The translations under genes and the position numbers were made by a program. A stretch of 47,034 nt of DNA from assembly GCA_964418365.1 (NCBI GenBank), contig CAYQLM010000013.1, forward strand, positions 1 to 47,034, read 5' to 3'. The DNA is from JBBDXS01 sp964418365. Its GTDB lineage: Bacteria > Chloroflexota > Dehalococcoidia > DSTF01 > RBG-16-68-14. The notes under the pieces were generated by a model. That model did no database searches. It was not told the origin of the DNA and was given only the letters and a program-made list of their open reading frames with translations. Position 1 is the first letter of the stretch; each line of letters starts with the position of its first letter. This document shows, piece after piece, positions 23,389-32,398 of the stretch.

Positions 23389-24531
23389 GTGAAAGTGCCG
23401 CCTGCGTCCATCCACGTGCCCGAGGAAGACCGGCGCTGGATTCTGGAACGCATCGATGAATGTCTGCGCTCGGGCCGGCTCACGCTCGGGACGAACGGCC
23501 AGGCGCTCGAAGAGGCGTTCGCGAACCTGTGCGGCGTGCGGTACGCCGCTGCGGTCAGTAGCGGAACGAGCGCCCTCGAGATCATTCTCCGCGCCATCGG
23601 CGTGGAAGGGCGTGAGGTGGTCGTGCCGGCGAACACGTTCTTCGCCACGCCGGCCGCGGTGCTGCACGCGGGCGGCCGGGTGCGCTTCGCCGACTCGGAG
23701 CCCGCTGCGTTCTCGCTGGACGTAGACAGCCTGCGACGGGCGATCTCGCCGGACACCGCGGCGGTGATCGTCGTGCACATCGGTGGCATCATCACGCCCC
23801 AGATCGATGAGATCCGTTCGATCTGCGACGCGGCGGGCGTGCCGCTGATCGAAGACGCGGCGCACGCGCACGGGTCCAGCTTCGGCGGGCGGATGGCCGG
23901 GTCGTTTGGCAAGGCGGCGGCGTTTTCGTTCTATCCGACGAAGGTGATCACGAGCGGCGAAGGTGGCATGATCGTCACGAACGACGAGGCGATCTACCGC
24001 GAAGCGCTGATCTACCGCGATCAAGGCAAGGAAGGCTTCACAACGAACTACCACGTGCGCCTGGGCGCCAACTGGCGCATGAGCGAACCGCACGCGATCA
24101 TCGGCCTGGCGCAGTTGCGCAGGCTCGACGAGTTCATCGAGCGCAGGAACGCTGTCGCGGCGGTATACCACGCCGGCCTGCCCTCGCTCGGCCCGTCGGT
24201 GAGCGCCGTCGCGCCGCCCGAGGGCTCTCGCTGCAACTACTACAAGTACATCGTTCTGCTGCGCGACGCCGATCGCGCGGAGCTGAAACGCATCATGCGA
24301 GAGGAGCGCGATGTGGGCCTGAGCGGCGAGGTCTACGACACGCCGTGCCATCAGCAGCCCATCTTCGCCGGCATCGCGGACCAACCGCTTCCGCAAGCGG
24401 AGGACATCTGCGCCCGCCACATCTGTCTGCCGGTGTCGGCGGTGATGAGCGAAGAAGACGCGCACTACGTCCTCGATTCGCTGCGCTACGCGCTCGATCG
24501 CGTGCCGTCCGCGGCGGGACGGAGCTCCTGA
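23389..24531 (+). CDS. DegT/DnrJ/EryC1 (ArnB-type) sugar aminotransferase
   Basis: 380 residues, GTG start with GAGGAGG about 10 nt upstream. PLP fold-type I features: SSGTSALEIILRA, VVPANTFFATPAAVL, VPLIEDAAHAHG (Asp contacts PLP) and FSFYPTKVITSGEGGMI, with Lys185 as the Schiff-base lysine. The family transaminates nucleotide-linked keto sugars using glutamate. First gene of a six-gene operon with nearly every junction overlapping; the next gene starts at TGATG. It likely makes an amino sugar for a surface glycan. Confidence 0.9.
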   Translation: MKVPPASIHVPEEDRRWILERIDECLRSGRLTLGTNGQALEEAFANLCGVRYAAAVSSGTSALEIILRAIGVEGREVVVPANTFFATPAAVLHAGGRVRFADSEPAAFSLDVDSLRRAISPDTAAVIVVHIGGIITPQIDEIRSICDAAGVPLIEDAAHAHGSSFGGRMAGSFGKAAAFSFYPTKVITSGEGGMIVTNDEAIYREALIYRDQGKEGFTTNYHVRLGANWRMSEPHAIIGLAQLRRLDEFIERRNAVAAVYHAGLPSLGPSVSAVAPPEGSRCNYYKYIVLLRDADRAELKRIMREERDVGLSGEVYDTPCHQQPIFAGIADQPLPQAEDICARHICLPVSAVMSEEDAHYVLDSLRYALDRVPSAAGRSS

Positions 24532-25466
24532 TGCGCGTCTGCGTGACCGGCGGCAGCGGATTCATCGGCTCGCACGTCGTCGATGCGCTGGCGGAGGCAG
24601 GTCACGACGTGCGCGTCTTCGACCTGAGGGCCGGCGCGCGGCCGGACGTTGCGTATCGCACCGGCAGCCTGATGGATGCGGACGCGCTCCGCGATGCCAT
24701 ACGCGGCATGGACGCCGTCTTTCACCTGGCGGCCGTGGCCGACGTGAACGATGTAACGCGCGACCCGGTAGCGGCGATCGACCTGAACGTCGGCGGCACG
24801 CTGCGCGTACTGGAAGCCGCGAAGCAAGGCGACGTTGGGCGCGTGATCTTTGCGAGCACCGTCTGGGTGTATTCGTCGGTAGACGCGGGTGCCGGTGACG
24901 TCGTCGACGAAGAGGCGTGCTTTGCGCCGGGCGCGTCGCGCCAGATCTACACGTCGTCGAAGATCGCCAGCGAGCTGCTCTGCCGCGATTACTGGAACGC
25001 GCACCAGCTTCCCTTCACCATCCTGCGCTACGGCATCCCGTACGGGCCGCGCATGCGCCCGAGCCTGGTGATACCGATCTTCGTGCGCAAGGCGCTCGCG
25101 GGCGAGGCGCTCACCGTCGCGGGCGACGGAAGCCAGCATCGCAAGTTCGTGTACGTCGAAGACCTGGCGCGCGCGCACGTGCTCGCGCTGGCCGATCGCG
25201 CCGCGAACCAGACCTACAATCTCGACGGCCGCGAGCAGGTCACCATCCTGCGCATCGCTGAGACGGTGCTCCGGCTCACCGGCGCGGAGCGGCCGATCGA
25301 GTTCATCCCAGCGCGCAGCGGCGATTACGCCGGCGCCGATGTCTCCAGCGAGAAGGCCCGGCGGGAGCTGGGCTGGGAAGCGCAGACCGATTTTGAGGAA
25401 GGGATGCGACGGACCGTCCCCTGGCTGATGGCCGAACAGCGCAGTCCAATCGCGAGCGGATCGTGA
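24531..25466 (+). CDS. NAD-dependent nucleotide-sugar epimerase/dehydratase
   Basis: 311 residues from ATG 24531. Extended SDR: CVTGGSGFIGSHVVDAL at the start (GxxGxxG), FHLAAVADVNDV, catalytic ASTVWVYSS and YTSSK (Tyr140, Lys144), and ILRYGIPYGPRM. Acts on NDP-sugars. The upstream continuation of the frame overlaps the aminotransferase and is unlikely to be coding. The stop overlaps the next start as GTGA. Confidence 0.88.
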   Translation: MRVCVTGGSGFIGSHVVDALAEAGHDVRVFDLRAGARPDVAYRTGSLMDADALRDAIRGMDAVFHLAAVADVNDVTRDPVAAIDLNVGGTLRVLEAAKQGDVGRVIFASTVWVYSSVDAGAGDVVDEEACFAPGASRQIYTSSKIASELLCRDYWNAHQLPFTILRYGIPYGPRMRPSLVIPIFVRKALAGEALTVAGDGSQHRKFVYVEDLARAHVLALADRAANQTYNLDGREQVTILRIAETVLRLTGAERPIEFIPARSGDYAGADVSSEKARRELGWEAQTDFEEGMRRTVPWLMAEQRSPIASGS

Positions 25467-27538
25467 CGTCGTCCGCCGTCCTTGCGCGGCCCGAGCTCGA
25501 CCAGCCGGCGCGCTTGCCACGCGTCATCGCCGTCATCCCGGCCTACAACGAAGAGTCCACCGTCATCCAGGTGCTGGAGCGGCTCGAGCCGATGGTCGAC
25601 GAGATCGTCGTGGTCGACGACGGCTCGACCGATCGGACAAAGGAACGCATCTTCGTCTGGAGCGATGGCCGGCCGAAGGTACACCCGATGTTCTTCAACC
25701 GCAACCGCGGCATGTCGGCGGCATACTACTCAGCCTTCGAAGAGATCGGCGAACGGGTTGCGCGAGGCGAGCTGAGCAGTGACGACATCGTGCTCACGAT
25801 CGACGCCGACGGCCAGCACGAGCCGCACGAGATCGATTCACTGACGCGGCGCATGCGCGAGGGCGGGTTCGCCGCCGTGATCGCGCGCCGCGACCTGTCG
25901 ACGTATCCGCTGTACAAGCGGCTGGGCAATTGGCTCATGTCGGTCTGGGCATCGGTCTGGGCGGGCTGCCGGCTGTACGACGTCGAATCGGGCTTCCGGG
26001 CCTTCCGCGCCGGCGCGCTGCTCCAGGCGCTCCAGCACTACCGCGGCTACCGCTATAGCGAGACCGTGGAAGTTGCGGTGATCTTGCCGCGCCTCGGCTA
26101 TCGCATTTGCAACGACGTGCTGTTGCCGGTCCCGGTCTTTCGCTCACGCACCAGGATCAAGGATTTCCTCGTCGATGCGCTGGCGATGCCTGCGGCTTGG
26201 TGGCGCGCGGTCTCCGGACGCGACCGCCCCGCCGGCGTACCTGCGTGGTCGCGATACGTCCTGCCCGCGCTGGGGCCGCTGGCGCTCTTCCTGATGGTGC
26301 TGGACCTGCTGGTCCACCCACTCTTCCTGGCCGACGACTCGGTCCATAACTATGCGCACATCTGGTACATCAGTCAACAGCTCTTTCATCACGGACGCAT
26401 TCCGCTCACGATCCCCCTGCTCGATAGCGGACGGGCAGTGACCTTCCCGTACGCGTTCGTGCCGTATCTGGCGGGGGCCGCGCTCTTCCGTGCGCTGGAC
26501 AATTTCTCAGTCGTGCTGCTGATGGCGCTGGGCGTGGCAGGGATGGTGTGGACGGCCGGCTTGGTGCGGCCGGTCATGCGCAGTCCGTGGTTCATGCTGA
26601 TCTTCGTCGGGAACCCGTTCTTTATCGATGCCGTATACGCGTTCCAGTTTGCGACCGTCTGGAGCGTCGTGTTCTTCTTCTTGTTCGTGTACGCCTTCGA
26701 ACGCAATCGATATGTGTTCGCCGCGGTGCTGCTCTGGCTGACGGTTAGCACGCACCCGATCGTCGGCGGGATGGCGGTTGGTGCATACGCCGGGTGGCTG
26801 TTCATGTTCGATCGGCCGAGGGCGCGGCCCTTGGTGCTCCTGTCGCTGCCGGTCGTAGTCGCGCTGGCGCCTATCTACTGGATGGCGCTGCGGACGCCAT
26901 CGGTGCATGAGAACTCGCTGCACACAATCGTCTCGTCGGTGGCGGACGTGCTGCCGCGACGCGGCACGCTGTACGCGATGCCGTTCGCGTTGGCCTGTCT
27001 GGCGCCGTACATCCGCCAGCACTATCGCGTGGCGCTGGCGGTCGTGGTCATCGCGGCGGCGGGCGGTGTCCTCTTCTCGAACGACAAGGTGGTCGCCCAC
27101 CACGGGAGCTACTACGGCGCGATCCACGGCAGCAGTGACGTCTACCAGGCGTACTTCGCTTCGCCCAGCTTCCACGCCGGCGCGACCTACCGGGTCTTGG
27201 AGCCGAACGAGCGCGAAGACGGGATGTATCGCTTCATCCGGCACGGCGCGGTGCTATCGAATGAGTTCTTCAGCGAAAGCATCTTTCGGCGCAGCTGGAC
27301 GGAGCAGCAGTACGGCTGCTACGTGACGTTCAAAGGCGTCGACTATGTGGTCATCGAGCGAGCGTACCAGCACCAATACCACCGCAACGAGCAGGCGCTC
27401 TTGCAGGGCCTGGTGAGTGAGGGACGCGCATCCATTGCGTACGCCGATCTGCAATCGCGTTTCATGGTGTACGACGTGCGCCAGTTCGCGAAAGAGCGCG
27501 CGAAGCCGGCGTCGCTCGATCCGTGCGGAGTGTACTGA
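25463..27538 (+). CDS. GT2 glycosyltransferase fused to a large membrane domain
   Basis: 691 residues, GTG start. Residues 20-230 are a GT-A family 2 domain: VIAVIPAYNEESTV, IVVVDDGSTD, NRGMSAAYYSAF, and the metal-binding TIDADGQHEPHE; closest in style to dolichyl/polyprenyl-phosphate sugar transferases. From about 270 on there are some ten membrane segments and a soluble C-terminal part (FKGVDYVVIERAYQHQYHRN), which together resemble GT-C-like or O-antigen-processing proteins. The fusion suggests that one protein both charges a lipid carrier and uses or exports the product; this is inference. Confidence 0.82.
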   Translation: MTSSAVLARPELDQPARLPRVIAVIPAYNEESTVIQVLERLEPMVDEIVVVDDGSTDRTKERIFVWSDGRPKVHPMFFNRNRGMSAAYYSAFEEIGERVARGELSSDDIVLTIDADGQHEPHEIDSLTRRMREGGFAAVIARRDLSTYPLYKRLGNWLMSVWASVWAGCRLYDVESGFRAFRAGALLQALQHYRGYRYSETVEVAVILPRLGYRICNDVLLPVPVFRSRTRIKDFLVDALAMPAAWWRAVSGRDRPAGVPAWSRYVLPALGPLALFLMVLDLLVHPLFLADDSVHNYAHIWYISQQLFHHGRIPLTIPLLDSGRAVTFPYAFVPYLAGAALFRALDNFSVVLLMALGVAGMVWTAGLVRPVMRSPWFMLIFVGNPFFIDAVYAFQFATVWSVVFFFLFVYAFERNRYVFAAVLLWLTVSTHPIVGGMAVGAYAGWLFMFDRPRARPLVLLSLPVVVALAPIYWMALRTPSVHENSLHTIVSSVADVLPRRGTLYAMPFALACLAPYIRQHYRVALAVVVIAAAGGVLFSNDKVVAHHGSYYGAIHGSSDVYQAYFASPSFHAGATYRVLEPNEREDGMYRFIRHGAVLSNEFFSESIFRRSWTEQQYGCYVTFKGVDYVVIERAYQHQYHRNEQALLQGLVSEGRASIAYADLQSRFMVYDVRQFAKERAKPASLDPCGVY

Positions 27539-27539
27539 C

Positions 27540-28814
27540 GTGAGCGCGATGATCGGCCTCGTGCAGGACTGGTTCGAGCTGGTGCGCTCGCGCCGGGCGC
27601 GGCCATTCTTGCTGCTCGCGCTCCTTGCCGACAGCGCGTTTCTCTTCATCTTTCTGGTGGCGATCCAGTCGTACCTGCCGGAGCAGCACGGCGGTGGCGC
27701 GGGACTGCCGGGCTATGCGCTGGCGGCGTACGGCGGGGCGAAGCTCGCGGCGCAGCTGTTCGCGGGCCGGCTCGTCGATCGCTTCGGTCACGCGCGGGCG
27801 GCGCAAGCCGGCGTGCTGCTCATCTTGGTGGGACAGATCTCACTGCTGAGTGCCATCATCGTACCGGCCGCGGTCCTGCCGTCCGCGGCGGTCTACGGAT
27901 TCGGAAGCGCGATCCTCTGGCCGGCGCTCTATGCGCTCGGGAGCCACGCGTTCGCGGAAGATGAGCGAGCGAAGCTCGGCGCCGCGCTCAGCGTCACGAG
28001 CGGCGTTGCGCTGATCGTCGGCCTCGGCCTCGGGCTAACGCTGCCCTCGAGCTTTCCGTACTGGGGCGCCGTGCTCATCGCCGTTGCTATCTGCGCGCTG
28101 GCGCTGGCGCCGACCGCGGTGCTGGCCCGCGTTGAGACCTCCTCAACAGACGGGGCGGAGACTCCCAATCTGCGGGCCCTCTTCGCGAAGGCGATGGACC
28201 GCCGCCGGCTCGAGTTCGCGCTGTTCATTCTGCTCGAGGCCGCGGCGATCGGATCGCTGCAGGCGATCTTCCGCTCCTACGGTCGTGACTTTCTCGGCGT
28301 CTCGTTCCGGCGGGAGCTGTTCTATCTCGCGCCGGCCATGCTGGCCGGCGCCGGCGCGCTCGTGATCGGCGGCTCGCTCTCCGATCGACTGGACCGGCGG
28401 CTGTTGCTGAGCACGGGGTTCCTGACGGCGGGCGTCGCGGTGTGCTTGCTGAGCAACGTACGAGAGCCTAGGGTGCTGATCCCGCTCGCAGCGGCGGGCG
28501 GGATAGGCGCGAGCCTGGCGATGCCTTCGATGAGCGCGCTCTCAATGGACCTCTCGCGCACGGCCGGACAGGGCACGGTACTGGCCTGGTTCATGATGAT
28601 GGAAGGGCTGGGGCATGCGGGTGGGGCTGCGCTTGGGGGCTGGCTCAATGCGACGTCGGGCCCGCCGGGAGTGCTGCGCTTGACGGGCGTGCTGTTCCTC
28701 CTGGCCGGGGCGGGTGCTGTGCTGTCGCTTGCAAGCCGGAGGGGTCTCGCGTACGCCGCGCCCGCCGATGCGTCGCCGCAGTGGCCCTTGGACATGAGCA
28801 AGGGGGCGACGTGA
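27540..28814 (+). CDS. Major facilitator superfamily transporter
   Basis: 424 residues from GTG 27540, 1 nt after the previous stop, with GGAG about 9 nt upstream; an ATG at 27549 is an alternative. About 12 hydrophobic segments and the MFS loop 2-3 motif GRLVDRFGHARAAQAG, repeated in a weaker form as GGSLSDRLDRRLLLSTG in the second half. Substrate unknown; in this operon it may export a glycan precursor or protect the cell from it. Stop overlaps the next gene as GTGA. Confidence 0.87.
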   Translation: MSAMIGLVQDWFELVRSRRARPFLLLALLADSAFLFIFLVAIQSYLPEQHGGGAGLPGYALAAYGGAKLAAQLFAGRLVDRFGHARAAQAGVLLILVGQISLLSAIIVPAAVLPSAAVYGFGSAILWPALYALGSHAFAEDERAKLGAALSVTSGVALIVGLGLGLTLPSSFPYWGAVLIAVAICALALAPTAVLARVETSSTDGAETPNLRALFAKAMDRRRLEFALFILLEAAAIGSLQAIFRSYGRDFLGVSFRRELFYLAPAMLAGAGALVIGGSLSDRLDRRLLLSTGFLTAGVAVCLLSNVREPRVLIPLAAAGGIGASLAMPSMSALSMDLSRTAGQGTVLAWFMMMEGLGHAGGAALGGWLNATSGPPGVLRLTGVLFLLAGAGAVLSLASRRGLAYAAPADASPQWPLDMSKGAT

Positions 28815-29566
28815 GGCTCTGGAAAGTGACGGGCGCGCTCGTCTGCGGGCTGGGGTTTCCAGGGTTGGCCGTCTACTGGGCGATGGCACCGTCGTCGCAG
28901 ACGTATGGGAAGATCGTGACGCACGGGCCGCGCGACGAACAGCTCGTGGCGCTCACGTTCGATGACGGGCCGAACGATCCGTGGACGCTGAAGATCGCTG
29001 GCGTGCTGGACAGCTATGGCGTCAAAGGGACGTTCTTCGTCACGGGACAGAGCACCGACGCTCATCCCGAGATCGTGCGCGAGCTCGTCGCGCGAGGCGA
29101 TCTCGTCGGCAACCACTCGTATCACCACCACAAGCGGGACGCGATCTTCGAGCTTCACTACCAGGAGCTGGACAGAGCAGAGCGCAGCATCGCCGCTGCG
29201 GCGGGCGTGTGCCCCGCGTTCTATCGGATCCCCAACGGGTTCCATACGCCGTGGCAGCTTCACGCCGTCTCGAGCCGCCATATGGAGACGATCGGTTGGG
29301 ACGTGAACCCAAACGACTGGGAGCGGCACAACGCGGACAGCCTCGCCCACAGCGTCGTCAAGTCGGCGAAGGCGGGCTCGATCATCGTGCTTCACGACGG
29401 CGAAGACACACGCTCGGTCACGGACCGGTCGACGACGCTGGCGGCGCTGCCCGCCATTATCGAGGGCCTTCAAGACAAGGGTCTGCGGCCTGTGCGCGTG
29501 GACGAGCTCCTGCAGAAGCCGGCGTATCTTACGAGCTGTAGCGGGCTCCAGAGTACAAGCGCATGA
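28811..29566 (+). CDS. Polysaccharide deacetylase (NodB/CE4)
   Basis: 251 residues from GTG 28811. One N-terminal membrane segment or signal anchor (about 7-25), then the NodB domain with motif 1 LTFDDGPNDP (Asp51-Asp52), motif 2 NHSYHHH with metal histidines, motif 3 YRIPNGF (usual RxPxG), motif 4 DVNPNDW and motif 5 IIVLHDG. CE4 enzymes remove N-acetyl groups from amino sugars with a Zn-type metal. It probably de-acetylates the surface glycan made by this operon. Confidence 0.9.
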   Translation: MRLWKVTGALVCGLGFPGLAVYWAMAPSSQTYGKIVTHGPRDEQLVALTFDDGPNDPWTLKIAGVLDSYGVKGTFFVTGQSTDAHPEIVRELVARGDLVGNHSYHHHKRDAIFELHYQELDRAERSIAAAAGVCPAFYRIPNGFHTPWQLHAVSSRHMETIGWDVNPNDWERHNADSLAHSVVKSAKAGSIIVLHDGEDTRSVTDRSTTLAALPAIIEGLQDKGLRPVRVDELLQKPAYLTSCSGLQSTSA

Positions 29567-30543
29567 CGCTGATACCGAACGGCTACAGGCGCAATGCGGT
29601 GCTCGTCACGGGCGGGGCCGGCTTCATCGGCTCGCACGTCACGGATGCGCTGCTGGCGCAGGGCTGGGCAGTCCACGTGCTGGACAACCTGAGCGCGGGA
29701 AGCCAAGGCAACGTCCATCGAGACGCCCGCCTGCACATCGGCGACGTGCGCTCCGAGGCAGACCTGCGAAAGGCGTTCAGGTCGGCGGACGTTTGCGCCG
29801 TCGTCCACTGCGCCGCGCAGGCCAGCGTCTATCGATCCATGATCGAACCGGAGATGGACTTCGCGGTGAACGTCGGTGGAACGAAGCGGTTGCTCGCGAT
29901 GGCGAAGGAATACGGCGCGAGGCGGTTCGTGTTCATGTCGTCGGGAGGGGCGATCTATGGGGAGACGCCATCGCCGGCGACGGAGCGAACGTTGCCGGCG
30001 CCGCGCAGCTTCTACGGCTTCCACAAGTACGCGGCGGAGCAGATCGTCCGCGCTGAAGGAGTGTCGTACGCCATCTTGCGTCCGTCGAACGTGTACGGCG
30101 CGCGGCAGCGCGCCGATGCGGAGGGCGGTGTCGTCGCGATCTTCACGTCGCGGCAGCTGGTCGGCCGGCCGATCGCGATCCACGGAGCGGGACAGCAGGT
30201 GCGCGACTTCGTCCATGTATCTGATGTGGTATCGGCCGCGCTGGCTGCCGTCGGCTGCGCGGAAGACGCTGTCTGGAATGTGGCGAGCGGACGGCCGATC
30301 ACGGTGCTCGGCCTGGCGGAAGAGATCGCTGCCATAGCGTGCCAACCTCTACGTTTGGAGCGGCTGCCCCGCCGTTCGGGCGACGTTGAACGTTCGCTGC
30401 TGGACGCGTCGCTGCTGAGCCGAACGGGCCGCTGGGGACCGCCGCTGCCGCTCGCGGACGGGTTGCGGCTGACCATGGCGGAAACGGCGCGGAGGTTGGC
30501 CCATCGCATGCCGGAGTCGATCGGCGCGGCAGGGGGATCCTGA
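29563..30543 (+). CDS. UDP-glucose 4-epimerase-like NAD-dependent epimerase
   Basis: 326 residues, start overlapping the previous stop as ATGA. LVTGGAGFIGSHVTDALL, HCAAQASVYRSMIEPEMDF, MSSGGAIYGE and YGFHKYAAE (Tyr-x3-Lys) show an extended SDR of the GalE/WbpP group; PSNVYGARQ and the C-terminal RSGDVERSLLDAS also fit. It is the second epimerase in the operon, so two distinct sugars may be interconverted. Last gene of the operon; no strong terminator is visible after it. Confidence 0.88.
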   Translation: MTLIPNGYRRNAVLVTGGAGFIGSHVTDALLAQGWAVHVLDNLSAGSQGNVHRDARLHIGDVRSEADLRKAFRSADVCAVVHCAAQASVYRSMIEPEMDFAVNVGGTKRLLAMAKEYGARRFVFMSSGGAIYGETPSPATERTLPAPRSFYGFHKYAAEQIVRAEGVSYAILRPSNVYGARQRADAEGGVVAIFTSRQLVGRPIAIHGAGQQVRDFVHVSDVVSAALAAVGCAEDAVWNVASGRPITVLGLAEEIAAIACQPLRLERLPRRSGDVERSLLDASLLSRTGRWGPPLPLADGLRLTMAETARRLAHRMPESIGAAGGS

Positions 30544-30603
30544 GCGAACGTCGAACCGTACTATTTCCTGCACACCCAGTGGCTCGCGGGATACGGATCA
30601 GGG

Positions 30604-30612
30604 TGGTATACT
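30604..30612 (+). promoter_or_regulatory. Extended -10 promoter ahead of the desaturase gene
   Basis: TGGTATACT with -10 TATACT at 30607-30612. The same 9-mer precedes the zinc-ribbon gene (minus strand, 32798-32806). No -35 of quality is seen. Confidence 0.5.
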
Positions 30613-30682
30613 GGGGACAAGCATTCGAGATCGTCGAGTGCATGTGCACTGGGAAGATGTAGGAGCGCCCCGCTGGCCGCTC

Positions 30683-31693
30683 ATGTCGAAGTTAGCGAAA
30701 ATTGCAAGCCCAACGTTCACCGGCGATCAACCCGTTCTATCTGCCTCTGCCCGCCACACCGTCCCGAGCCGCGACGACGTTGTCGCCTTCTACCGGACTC
30801 ACGAGCGCCTGAGCTGGAACCTTACGGAGGTCCTCGACCTCGATTGGCGCGAGATCCGCATTGAAGAGCTCACACAAACCGACATTGACGTCGTCGAGTC
30901 CGCATTGCTCGTCGAAAGCAACAACCCGGACTATGTAGCCGAGCTTCTGGAGTACTTCAAAGCAGACAGCGATGTTTGCGATTTCCTCATGATGTGGGGC
31001 ATCGAGGAATGGAAACACTACTACGCGCTCTACGACTATCTAGTGAAAGCGCAGACTGCGCTTGCAGCCAAGCAGCCGCCGCTCCCTGGTGATCCTGAAG
31101 GCGAGCGCCTCGACAAGATCGAGCGTTCGATCAGGGCGATCCTGGACGAGAAGATCCGCGACGTGCGCGAGACCAGCGAACAGAACTGGGGGATCCCGGA
31201 TCACTACGCGCCCGTCCAGGTCGTCGCCAACACGACATTGCAGGAGTTCGTTACCGCCGAGTTCTATCGACACCACGCCGCCCACACGAAGGAGCCAACG
31301 CTGTCGAAGATCGAGACACTGTTGGCGAAGGACGAGACGCGGCATGAGATGTTCTACGAGGCGAAGACGAGAGATTGCTTGGCGGCGAATCCGGACTTGA
31401 TGCCGATGGTGATCGATGCGCTCAAAGAGTTCGGGATGCCCGGGGCATACCTGCTCAGCGACTATGATGAGCGCCGCGCGGCAATGGAGCAGGCGGCGTT
31501 CCCGACCCTGGCCGAGAAGAAGGACGCGTTCGTGCGACTCTTCGCCAAGGTATCGCGGCTGGTCGGCCGGGCGAACGCACTGCGCGTGTTCACAGAAGGC
31601 AACTATCTGTCGGACGGGTTCAACGATGCCAAAAGAGGCAAGCTGCGACCCGAGCTCATTACGCGGCTGCTGACCCGAAAGCTCGCGCTCTGA
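30683..31693 (+). CDS. Acyl-ACP desaturase (ferritin-like diiron, FA_desaturase_2)
   Basis: 336 residues from ATG 30683; an in-frame GTG at 30638 would add 15 residues, and neither start has a clear Shine-Dalgarno site. Diiron ligands are visible in two helices: WGIEEWKHYYALYDYL (EExxH-like) and LLAKDETRHEMFYEAK (ExxH). This soluble family inserts a double bond into acyl-ACP and is known from plants, actinobacteria and related bacteria. The product is probably a monounsaturated fatty acid for membranes. It has its own promoter and looks monocistronic. Confidence 0.88.
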   Translation: MSKLAKIASPTFTGDQPVLSASARHTVPSRDDVVAFYRTHERLSWNLTEVLDLDWREIRIEELTQTDIDVVESALLVESNNPDYVAELLEYFKADSDVCDFLMMWGIEEWKHYYALYDYLVKAQTALAAKQPPLPGDPEGERLDKIERSIRAILDEKIRDVRETSEQNWGIPDHYAPVQVVANTTLQEFVTAEFYRHHAAHTKEPTLSKIETLLAKDETRHEMFYEAKTRDCLAANPDLMPMVIDALKEFGMPGAYLLSDYDERRAAMEQAAFPTLAEKKDAFVRLFAKVSRLVGRANALRVFTEGNYLSDGFNDAKRGKLRPELITRLLTRKLAL

Positions 31694-31789
31694 CCTCTGT
31701 GCCGAGTGGACTTGCCGCTCCTGCGGGCCGATGCGATCACGGCCGAAATCGTGTTACAATCCCGACGAGACCAAGAAGAGGAGGACACG

Positions 31790-31870
31790 ATGGGACGCAA
31801 GGACAAAGGCACGAAGAACATCAAGAAGCCTAAGAAGGATAAGGGCAAGAAAGGTGTCACCGGAAAGTAG
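31790..31870 (+). CDS. 26-residue lysine-rich basic peptide
   Basis: Reads MGRKDKGTKNIKKPKKDKGK and ends GVTGK. AAGAGGAGGAC lies at ideal distance from the ATG, and TACAAT (31755-31760) is a -10 candidate about 30 nt upstream. Half the residues are Lys or Arg. A rho-independent terminator follows at 31903, so this is a self-contained transcription unit. A nucleic-acid- or ribosome-binding role would fit the charge but is only a guess. Confidence 0.6.
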   Translation: MGRKDKGTKNIKKPKKDKGKKGVTGK

Positions 31871-31902
31871 GACGACTCCTGCGTTCCGAGCGCAGTTGGC
31901 AA

Positions 31903-31930
31903 GACGGGGCCCTTGCGGCCCCGTCTTCAT
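31903..31930. terminator. Terminator hairpin between convergent units
   Basis: GACGGGGCC-CTTGC-GGCCCCGTC (31903-31925) followed by TTCATG on the plus strand. It can serve both the small basic peptide gene and the minus-strand unit ending at 31963. Confidence 0.6.
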
Positions 31931-31962
31931 GTTCGGCGTATTCGGATTACAGCGTCTGCTGA

Positions 31963-32367
31963 CTATTCAGGCGGACCGCCAACCGGCGCAGGCAACGGCG
32001 GCGTCCAGTTACGGCCGACCCCCTCCATGCGAAGAAGCGGGTAGATCCTTGTGCGGACACCGTCGGACTTCGTGAGCAAAGCGCCGTCGCTGTTGTAGAG
32101 ACAGTATTGAACGTCATCACCTGAGTCTGCCGGAACATCGAGGAGGAGCTCGCCGTTTGTGCAGCGGACGGTGAGGCCATCCGGGTATGTTCCCAGACCC
32201 TCAGAGTCGACAACGAGAGATCCAGTGGAGTCGTAGAGACGGAATGCCATGAGCAACAGCCCGTTCTCGTCTGAGGCCATTTGCAGGATTCCCTCTCCCG
32301 AAGTTGCATCTGTAAATGTTGTGGACGTGCTCGCTCGCCGGTTCTCCATCCGCATGTGGCCCTCCAT
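31963..32367 (-). CDS. Hypothetical protein with internal repeat
   Basis: 134 residues from ATG 32367 (GGGAG about 11 nt upstream; ATGs at 32355 and 32349 are alternatives). Two similar blocks are visible: LYDSTGSLVVDSEG and LYNSDGALLTKSDG, each followed by strand-like sequence, suggesting a small beta-rich repeat fold. The C-terminus is Pro-rich. It lies 31 nt after the zinc-ribbon gene and is probably cotranscribed with it. No function assigned. Confidence 0.5.
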   Translation of the reverse strand: MEGHMRMENRRASTSTTFTDATSGEGILQMASDENGLLLMAFRLYDSTGSLVVDSEGLGTYPDGLTVRCTNGELLLDVPADSGDDVQYCLYNSDGALLTKSDGVRTRIYPLLRMEGVGRNWTPPLPAPVGGPPE

Positions 32368-32398
32368 CGCTGACGCGCTCCCAAGCGCGACGATACGG

